Source: Urechis unicinctus (Eukaryota; Annelida; Polychaeta; Xenopneusta; Urechidae). Taken from it: DNA of 64,000 nucleotides. The stretch's first letter is position 1. The number at the start of each line of letters is the position of its first letter. Shown here in pieces: positions 56,212 through 64,000 of the stretch. Location of the stretch: NCBI GenBank assembly GCA_034190875.2, contig CM067345.1, positions 30,381,345 through 30,445,344 on the forward strand, in the 5' to 3' direction. The notes beneath the pieces were generated by a model. The model worked only from the letters and a program-made list of their open reading frames with translations. It was not told the origin of the DNA and did no database searches. Both the position numbers and the translations under genes were made by a program.

Positions 56212-56304
56212 GACACCTGACGGAGGTGCAGCACGACACCTGACGGAGGTGCAGCACGACACCTGACGGAGGTGCAGCACGACACCTGACGGAGGTGCAG
56301 CACG
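56212..56304. repeat. four exact 23-bp repeats with CACCT/AGGTG inverted pair
   Basis: GACACCTGACGGAGGTGCAG plus CAC occurs four times without a mismatch. Each unit carries CACCT-5-AGGTG, an inverted pair resembling two E-box halves. Identity among units implies recent expansion. Confidence 0.95.
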
Positions 56305-56477
56305 ATTGTATTTCCCATCTCTCTGATAACCATACACAGTACCACCGAGCCAACACGGCGTTAAATGATGGCAAAGGAGATAAGCCGACAATGATACGTT
56401 CACATTGACAGGGGTCGTAATGGAATCGAAGCATTAGTTTGCATGCAAATGCGTTATGTATGGATTTGTAGCGATCT

Positions 56478-56540
56478 CCTTGCGCATCGGCTTCTGCGCA
56501 GACTAGGATTCGCCTCTGCACCACATAGATCGCTTTGGGG
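56478..56540 (-). repeat. dispersed repeat GGCGAATCCTAG, copy 1
   Basis: Read on the minus strand, TGGTGCAGAGGCGAATCCTA and GTCTGCGCAGAAGCCGAT match 63077-63118 on the plus strand with about three differences. Both give a short peptide-like frame (VQRRILACAEAD). Probably a piece of a dispersed element. Confidence 0.65.
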
Positions 56541-56559
56541 CAAATTCGGGCCATTACGC

Positions 56560-58560
56560 GAGAAATATTGATACGAATTATCAACTCTTAAATGTAACAA
56601 AAATATTTTCTACTGTGTTTGATTAGAAGAATAATATACATTTTGTTATGAAGAACTCTTCAGTAAGTCAAAAATGAGGCATTTATCGGAAAAAATAGTT
56701 CCGCGGACGTTTCAAGATCGTCAAGCGTTTCTAAAAATGGCGGCAGTCAGATGTGAAAACGGATTTGTTATCGAAAATCGACTGAAAAAAAGCAATAGAG
56801 AGTTACAAGTCGGGATTGGAAATGACAGACAAGCAGCGAGAGTGTTAGGAGAAGTTGTTCTTGGGAAACGACGGTATGGGAAAAGCCTGATATACCATTT
56901 ACTCCCAGATTTGCTGCCCCCCCCCCCCCCCCCCCACCCCGATGGGAGTTCACATGTTTTATGGAAAAAATAAAAAGACACACAATCAAAATAAACTTGG
57001 GACTGCTAATGTAAGAATAAGATTTGCCAAAATTTAATACTTGTGATTGCAGGGCCTTGGTTATATAACCTAAATAACTGCAGCGCATAAAACAAAGAAA
57101 GTTCATAATCAAAGACATCAAATTGCTGCCTTTGTGGACATTGAACACAGCTTTATTTCCCACAGAAGGGCTTACTTCCGAGCTTCCCCGATAAGCTCTA
57201 TTCATGTTGACCATTCATGTTTGTTTATGTTTGACGCGCGCTGCTTGTTATCGCCCGGTCAGAGGTTAAAACCGGGTCAAATCGCATGCGCTCCGTTAAC
57301 TATTGCAGAGATGTTATGTTAGCATAGTGTCAAACATGTCTGCCATGTAGAGTGGGTTTGTAGGGACTGAATGCTGCTCTTGTATATGCCCATCAAGCAA
57401 CGACGCTAAATTTCAACTCGCAGCTAAAATAACCACGAAGCTAGATTCAACATCGATGCCAGGTTTATGCACACAGAGCTTTGAAATCTACCAACGGTGG
57501 TAAATAAGAATCGTTCTTCAAACCACACTTTTCCACACCAAGTTTGACATATTGATCGGATGGTGGATGCATTCGTGAAATCGGCATCAAGTCTGTTGAC
57601 TTTGTCATTGAGTCGTGTTGCTTATGAAAACAGCGAAAATAGGAAAAGCGGCATTAAGATAACGCGAGCGACTAAGCATCGGGAGCCTCGTTGTCTTACG
57701 CAGCTATCCCTCTCATCCCCTCCGCGACATAACAATGTCGGTTTTGCGGTATTCTTAAGGTCAACAAAAGCCACACAGAGCCAACAGAGGCCAGCCTTAA
57801 CCATAACCACCACCCACCTCACAAGCCGCACACTGTTCGCCCGAAATTGCGCAACATACCCCACCAGTACTGAAGAATCATCCCGCGCCCGCACCCAGTT
57901 AATGGTGTGTGTGTGTGTGTTCGTTGGGGTGGGGGGGGGGGGGGGTGGATTTTATGGGCAGGAACATGAAGTGAAACTGGAGTTCGACATCGTCGTGGAC
58001 AACGCACTATGGCGCGGGTGATGGCTGAACACTAAATGGCAAATAAAGTAAAAATTAACTGAAATTGGTTCCTAAGTTATTGTTAATAAACAAATATTTG
58101 TTAATAAACAAATACAAATAAGGGCGTTGAGATGCAGTTTTCCGATAGGCTTTATAAACAGAAAAGGAACGAATTGAATAACTTGCAGCATTGCGCATCA
58201 CACGGAACTATATCCACCCAAGACAGACACAAACATACGGGCGACCAAACCAAACCGCTATCATATATTGGCCACATCCCAATTAGAGCTCTTTCGAGTC
58301 CCCTTGTATATGGAGTGGCCCCGCCATATATGGTCAACCAGAAACCCAGCCAACAGATGGGAGCGTGTTAGTGTAGAAGTGGATAGTGACATAGAGGTGG
58401 TTTTCAGAGAACCCCCATTCCTCGTCTTCTTTAAAGGCCCATTCGTTTGCCTGAAGTTCGCTACTTGACCGAGTGGTGGCGCTGTCAGGTTACTAGCGGC
58501 TGGTAGTTTGTTATCAATCAATCTGTCCTTCGGCTGTGTCTTCGTGCAATACGCGTGTAT
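56560..58560. other. intergenic with poly(C) and poly(G) runs
   Basis: A run of 16 C at about 56919-56934 and a G-rich run at about 57929-57947 are the only clear features. A 153-codon frame at 57560-58021 crosses the G run and has no family signature. The 3' end should contain the promoter of PLAC8-like gene 2. Confidence 0.4.
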
Positions 58561-58591
58561 ATAACTTGCAGAAATCTGTCAAGTAGTGAAG

Positions 58592-58978
58592 ATGTCAGGA
58601 GCTACCATTGCTAATACTCAGGGTAGTGCCGAGTGGAAGTTCGGTCTGTTCGGCTGCTTTGGAGACACTAAGCTGTGTATACTGACCTTCCTGGCGCCCT
58701 GCTATGTGGTCGGGAAGAATGCGGAGGGCGTTGGCGAGGAATGCCTACTTCATGGATTGGTGGCGTGTGTGGGAGCTCAGTTCGGACCTGTCATTCGCTG
58801 GAGGATTCGCCAGGAGCGAAATATCAAAGGCTCGATGTTAATGGACGGTCTCGTGTACGCGGTCTGCCCGCCTTGTGCCTTGATCCAAGATGCCCGCGAG
58901 ATCAACTGGGCCATGCCAGAGGAAATCACAAATCCAACAGGACGATCGAAAGACGAGCAAGTGATGACGCGGGAGTAA
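58592..58978 (+). CDS. PLAC8/cornifelin-like cysteine-rich protein 2
   Basis: 128 aa from the ATG at 58592 (MSGATIANTQGSAEWKFGLF). A TTGCAG acceptor-like site about 20 bp upstream suggests a spliced 5' UTR as in gene 1; a TATATAA lies there too, but too close for a usual TATA box. PLAC8 features: LFGCFGDTKL, FLAPCYVVGKNAEG, ECLLHGLVACVG, RNIKGSMLMDGLVY, CPPCALIQDAREINW and MPEEI. It matches gene 1 through the whole chain, including the ARE-x-x-W-x-MPE end, so they are paralogues. The N-terminus is longer and the first Cys pair is single (PCY instead of CCP). Confidence 0.87.
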   Translation: MSGATIANTQGSAEWKFGLFGCFGDTKLCILTFLAPCYVVGKNAEGVGEECLLHGLVACVGAQFGPVIRWRIRQERNIKGSMLMDGLVYAVCPPCALIQDAREINWAMPEEITNPTGRSKDEQVMTRE

Positions 58979-59685
58979 ACCCCTGGCCTGCAGTAAACCC
59001 TGTTTACAATTACAGTCGTGTATATTACTGTAAACAATGTGTTTATTATGCCATGTTGTCACCATGGCCTCGTCTTGAAGCTGCGTTACAGCGTCAACCA
59101 AGTGGCGATTGCTTCATCCGATATGCTCACTTGTAGTGAGCGGTATCTACCTCTCGTACATTCACCACAAGCATTCATCAATCCAAGAGATCGCCGCTAT
59201 AAAACCCACATGTCCATACCTGTTCCGACACCTCGCGCATCTGATTGCTCCTCATATTCTCCTTTCTTTATATATTTGATAAAATACTCCGTCTTGTCAT
59301 GGCATCATGGTGTAGAACGCTGTGTTTATCGTTCTTGTCAAATTGTTAACCTAGCATGAGTTGTACGTTTCATTTGTTTATTCTTGCATGACCCCAAGAC
59401 GTTGGCTGCATCTATTTGTTATCATTGAATTTGATATAAACTGAACAACAATCTCTAACTGATCCATGACGTCGCCTTGTTTTGTTGGCTATCAATTGCC
59501 CTGCCATTCCCAATGATGGAATGAAGCGCTTGTAATTCTTAACTTCAACGAAACTAAAACTTGCCACAAGAAAATATGTAGCTTTTCAGATAACGATCTA
59601 TCATAACATAGAGCGAATTCTTACGAAAGGAGATGCAGAAGATCGTCTGAGGACGACGTGCTTCCTGACAGTGACCACCCTCAAG
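58979..59685. other. 3' flank of PLAC8-like gene 2
   Basis: No canonical AATAAA was spotted soon after the stop. Otherwise mixed DNA, nothing recognised. Confidence 0.4.
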
Positions 59686-59687
59686 AG

Positions 59688-59690
<3 letters not shown>

Positions 59691-59771
<81 letters not shown>
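59691..59771. repeat. (CA)n microsatellite
   Basis: About 80 bp of uninterrupted CA. Confidence 0.97.
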
Positions 59772-59774
<3 letters not shown>

Positions 59775-59952
59775 GATAACAAAATACCTATACCTTTGAT
59801 TGGGTATTAAGTCCACGCTGGTCTTTATCAAACTAATCTTGTGTCAGATTGTACAGCCAAAGTGCCCGTAACATGCCCTTGATGCAGCGAATTACCTCGT
59901 TATTGACCAAGACCCCCAACACTGGTCACCGGTCCGTCCTGTTACAGGACTC

Positions 59953-60531
59953 TTAAAGAGACTGTTCAGCCACATATAAGGCAATCAGGGATCATTTCGT
60001 TATTACATTACTACGATTAACGCAGACGTAAGTAATGACATCTTCTAATTTGTGCCGCCGAGTTTACATGATGGAAGTTATGTTGATAAGTTTTTAACAT
60101 TATTACTTGACTGGAAATGTTCATGATATACTGTGGAGATCTGTTTTATTCAGTTATGTCGTTCCATCGATAACGGTGCCTCCCTAAAACCATGAACTAC
60201 ACGAATGTTAGCTGTAAATCATAACGCGCTCTGAAATTACCTCGCTAACGATGTGTATTCTTCCGCTTTAGTTACATAATGTAGATTTCATAAAATCTTC
60301 ACTCATTCAAGTTGTGGGCATAATTGTTCACACATTAGACCGACAAGCAGGAAGGATAATGTCCGACAACATAAATGGCGACTGTCGTAGCAAGGATCTT
60401 TTTTCTGAGACCACAGCGCCGCGTAGCGACTGAAAGTCTGAAAATGTAACATTTTTGGTTTCCAAGGTGCTGTTACCAAGCAGCTTGCTAGGCAACCACT
60501 TTCCTTATATGGGGCTGAACAGTCTCTTTAA
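59953..60531 (-). mobile_element. MITE with TTAAAGAGAC termini, copy 2
   Basis: Perfectly mirrored ends: TTAAAGAGACTGTTCAGCC at the left and GGCTGAACAGTCTCTTTAA at the right, each preceded or followed by CTC/GAG that also pair. It is oriented opposite to the copy in tyrosine hydroxylase intron 1. It carries the same interior landmarks plus about 180 bp absent from that copy. TTAA at both ends fits a TTAA target duplication. No transposase frame. Confidence 0.88.
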
Positions 60532-60886
60532 GAGGAAAGAGGTAACTCAAACAATAGGTTCCCGACGATTCGCTGCGCGTTTGATTAAGGCCTTTAAATG
60601 CCTCGAGTCACCATGGCAACATGCACAGCCTCAGACGCGCGGAAGCATTCTCGGACGTCAGTTCCCGCCCTTTTCCTGTTCTTCAACTATGTACATGTGC
60701 ACTGACCCCAACAATGAGAACCATTAACACCGATATTGAAATCTGCGTGGTGGTTTGGGATCAGGATGAGCGGGTCAAAGTTAACCCAGCGATCTCGCAC
60801 ATAATCGCCCCAAATATGGGCGTTGGTCCTCTTGATGGGGTGCTAAGATGAGCGCATGATGACCTTCACACGAATACGAATATATG

Positions 60887-61228
60887 TTCCGTTTGACCGG
60901 ACCAGCGGGCGGTACGGATCTGGTATATCCCGTTTGACCAGACCAGCGGGCGGTACGGATATGGTATATCCCGTTTGACCGGACCAGCGGGCGGTACGAA
61001 TCTGGTATATCCCGTTTTACTGGACCAGCGGGAGGTACAGATCTGGTACATCCCGTTTGACCGGACCAGCGGGTGGTACGTATCTAATAGGTCCTATTTG
61101 AAAGGACGGGAGGGCGGTACAGATCTGGTAGGTCACGTTTGTCCGGACCAGAAGTGCAATGGATCTGGTATGTCACGTATGACCGCGCGAGAGGTCGGCA
61201 CCGATTTTGGTATGCTACGTTTGACAGT
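60887..61228. repeat. 41-bp minisatellite
   Basis: About eight units of CCCGTTTGACCGGACCAGCG plus GGCGGTACGGATCTGGTATAT. The first five are very similar; the last three are diverged (ACGGGAGGGCGGTAC, CAGAAGTGCAATGG). No coding function. Confidence 0.92.
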
Positions 61229-61381
61229 GCGGAAGGGTGCTTGAATCCAGAGGCAGTAATCTGCGCACAAATTTATGTTCAATGGATCGATTTCGAGTCT
61301 TGTTAGCGCCCCTCATCCGGCTTTCTTGTTTATACCACAGGCACTCAAGTCAATACCCCCGAGCGACAGTGGCGTGTGTAT

Positions 61382-61384
<3 letters not shown>

Positions 61385-61472
<88 letters not shown>

Positions 61473-61592
61473 CTCTCACTGGATTGTACAAGTCATGTGT
61501 GATGTAGTGGATTGTACAAGTCATGTGTGATGTAGTGGATTGTACAAGACATATGTGATGTAGTGGATTGCACAGGTCATTCGTACAATTCA
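61385..61592. repeat. (CT)n tract followed by four 28-bp repeats
   Basis: About 90 bp of CT with two CCT interruptions, then four copies of TGGATTGTACAAGTCATGTG plus TGATGTAG, the last diverged. Confidence 0.95.
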
Positions 61593-61754
61593 CTGCGTGT
61601 CTTGGTAGGCTGTTGTTTTGTTCAGCGAGGTGTGTTTCATGGCCGGTTATTGTTTGGTTCAGCTGGGTACTTATCTTGGCTGGTTATAGTTTGGTACCCA
61701 CCAGGTCGTGTAGCGGCGCACACGACCGTCACACGAACGCTACACACTCTCCAT

Positions 61755-62792
61755 AATGAGCTCTTCCCGTGGCTTGTCTCACCTGGTTCCCTCCCCACAA
61801 TGAGCCTCACCCCGGCCTGTCTCACCAGGTTCCCTCCCCATAATGAGCTCCACCTGGCCTGTCTCACCAGGTTCCCTCCCCATAAAGAACTCCACCGCGG
61901 CCTGTCTCACCTTGTTCCCTCCCTATAAAGAACTCCACCGCGGCCTGTCTCACCTGGTTCTCTTCTCCATAATGAGCTCCACCCCGGCCTGTCTCATCAG
62001 GTTCCCTCCCCATAATGAGCTCCACCCCGGCCTGTCTCACCAGGCCCCCCCCCCCCCCCCTATAAAGAGCTCCACCGCGGCCTGTCTCACCAGGTTCCCT
62101 CCCCATAAAGAACTCCACCGCGGCCTGTCTCACCAGGTTCCCTCCCTATAATGAGCTCCACCTGGCCTGTCTCACCAGGTTCCCTCCCCATGAAGAACTC
62201 CACCGCGGCCTGTCTCACCTGGTTCCCTCCACATAATGAATTCCACCCGTGGCTTGTCTCACCTGGTTCCTTCTCCATAATGAGCTCCACCCCGGCCTGT
62301 CTCACCAGGTTCCCTCCCCATAAAGAACTCCACCGCGGCCTGTCTCACCAGGTTCCCTCCCCATAAAGAGCCTCACCCCGGCCTGTCTCACCAGGTTCCC
62401 TCCCCATAATGAGCTCCACCCCGGCCTGTCTCACCTGGTTCCCTCCCCATGATGAGCTCCACCCCGGCCTGTCTCACCAGGTTCCCTCCCCATAATGAGC
62501 TCCACCGCGGCCTGTCTCACCTTGTTCCCTCCCCATAAAGAACTCCACCGCGGCCTGTCTCACCTGGTTCCCTCCCCATAAAGAGCTCCACCCCGGCCTG
62601 TCTCACTAGGTTCCCCCCCCCCGCAAAGAGCTCCACCGCGGCTTGTCTCACCTGGTTCCCTCCACATAAAGAGCTCCACCCGTGGCTTGTCTCACCTGGT
62701 TCTCTTCTCCATAATGAGCTCCACCCCGGCCTGTCTCACCTGGTTCCCTCCCCATAAAGAACTCCACCCGTAGCTTGTCTCACTATGATGAC
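61755..62792. repeat. 43-bp minisatellite
   Basis: About 24 units of GAGCTCCACCCCGGCCTGTC plus TCACCAGGTTCCCTCCCCATAAT. Common variants are ACCGCGG for ACCCCGG, AAAGAAC for AATGAGC, and CACCTGG for CACCAGG. Two units contain C runs (62046-62060 and about 62612). The unit length is not a multiple of three, yet frames of up to 120 codons occur because stops are rare; they are not genes. Confidence 0.95.
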
Positions 62793-63076
62793 GTCAATTA
62801 CGCTCGATAGGGGTACACGATAACATACCAGCATTAGTTTATATTCATGAATAGCATTCCTGACTACGTCCCCTTGACGATAACGTGGCGCCCGCGAGAA
62901 ATTTACATGCATTTACATGCATTTTAGAGGCTACAACTGGTAATAAACGGGCGATAGATCGCCTCGCCCGTAATGACGAGACAGTTAAAGAGGAGCGTCT
63001 TGTAAGCCGTGACATTCTCGGACGATGAAGATGATGTTACAACCACAACACTTGAGGGAGGCTTTCGAATTGACAT

Positions 63077-63118
63077 GGTGCAAAGGCGAATCCTAGCCTG
63101 CGCAGAAGCCGATTCGCG
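63077..63118 (+). repeat. dispersed repeat GGCGAATCCTAG, copy 2
   Basis: Matches 56478-56540 in inverse orientation over about 42 bp. No function assigned. Confidence 0.65.
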
Positions 63119-63119
63119 A

Positions 63120-64000
63120 GATCGGCCAGAACCCAGCAGGGACGGGACGGGTAGATTTAACTCAGTGCAAGGTTCACATCCGACTTTTCGGGGACAAGTG
63201 TTTGCAAACATTACATTTCTATGCCGGAACCTGGTTCAAACACACGGCCATAGAAACACGGAAGTATACAGCAAAGTAATTCCATGAGATCCCTGTAGTG
63301 CATAATATGAATAGATTCCATAAGGACTTAAGCAAACTATTGGTTTTTTTTGTCGCTTTCGAAAAAGCCCACATCGCGAAGGTGTTAACTTTCCGCGTGT
63401 AAATGGTTTGGTCCAATTCTCCAATTCACGTCTCGGCCTTGATCTTAATTAGGTCAAGGAGTTGAATTGAAGTAGCCGGGGTTGCAGCTAGAGATAAAGA
63501 TATGTGGACCGCATAGCTAGGTTACGCTTGAGCGAGAGAGTGGAACGTTATATCTTGTAAACTCATTACAAGCGGGGATAGCGCACAATTACAATAGCTG
63601 ATTAGAACTAGGGCATTCTTTCTTCCACATTGAGTTACAAGATATGGAATTCGTTATGGTGATGCGGGCTGGGAGATGATGGTGTACTAATAAATGGAAT
63701 ACAACCTTGACCTTTCCCCGCTAGTGTTCTACCTGTATCTAGGGCATCAGAGCATCGTTCCACGAATGGTAGTCGAGATCTGTTCTCGCTTTTGTCTTAC
63801 ATGATGAAATTCTGCCCTAACTGAGCTTTTCCCAGCTGGACCAATGGCCGCTCTCGTGGCCCACAGGCACAAAGACCATCGAGACTAACTACCTTGTCGG
63901 CGTGGAGTTAGAAGGGGCTGTAAGATCTCTGATTACTCCAGGGTGGCTTTACGTGAATTAATGTCTATCCTATCAGGTCTTTTCATAATAAGAATATACG
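63120..64000. other. intergenic to window end, nothing recognised
   Basis: Mixed DNA with no gene, tandem repeat or RNA signature that I can support. Confidence 0.4.

Noticed and set aside
55625-56584. A 319-codon minus-strand Ser/Leu-rich frame
   Set aside because: It reads through the GA tract and the four 23-bp repeats; no domain outside the low-complexity part.
57560-58021. 153-codon frame before PLAC8-like gene 2
   Set aside because: It passes through a long G run, lacks any family signature, and a minus-strand frame is open across the same DNA.
61755-62792. Proline-rich frames through the 43-bp array
   Set aside because: Low-complexity repeats without stops; no gene signals.

Overview
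This window is nuclear DNA from an invertebrate bilaterian animal. It has split genes with GT-AG introns and AATAAA signals, and single-copy exons lie among a LINE, hAT and MITE elements, microsatellites and many minisatellites. A cortactin gene with an SH3 tail and a tyrosine hydroxylase with a nervous-system-type regulatory N-terminus show it is metazoan. The tyrosine hydroxylase sequence looks invertebrate, and a mollusc or other lophotrochozoan is my best guess. The sequence alone does not settle the phylum.

Layout. 1-4 kb: AT-rich DNA with a 172-bp palindromic tandem repeat. 4.07-6.02 kb: an internally deleted hAT transposon with an intact 8-bp target duplication, ending 154 bp before the cortactin start codon. 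6.17-10.65 kb: a complete 15-exon cortactin gene (621 aa). 11.6-17 kb: a 48-bp minisatellite, a dispersed GC-rich element, a (CA)n tract and a roughly 260-bp satellite carrying a conserved palindrome. 18.9-23.5 kb: a decayed two-ORF LINE of the CR1/L2 type. 24.5-26.2 kb: more of the same satellite and another (CA)n tract.

28.9-45.3 kb: a complete 11-exon tyrosine hydroxylase gene (512 aa), the rate-limiting enzyme of catecholamine synthesis. Its first intron is 11.5 kb and is crowded. It holds a 33-bp minisatellite, G-rich DNA, a foldback-like element enclosing a possible two-exon antisense micro-gene, a (TA)n tract, a candidate secreted-protein exon, a tandem array of five perfect CRE sites and a TIR-bearing MITE.

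45.4-64 kb: gene-poor DNA dominated by minisatellites (27-bp, 21-bp, 24-bp, 41-bp and 43-bp units) and simple repeats. Two single-exon PLAC8/cornifelin-like genes lie here on opposite strands about 8 kb apart. A second copy of the MITE and a second copy of the GC-rich dispersed element also lie here. Most long open frames in this half are artefacts of tandem units whose length is a multiple of three.

The best-supported genes are cortactin, tyrosine hydroxylase and the two PLAC8 genes. They do not form one pathway. The most interesting unexplained structures are the foldback-like element with its embedded micro-gene, the CRE array in tyrosine hydroxylase intron 1, the nested-palindrome satellite, and the dispersed element that lies against minisatellites at both of its loci.
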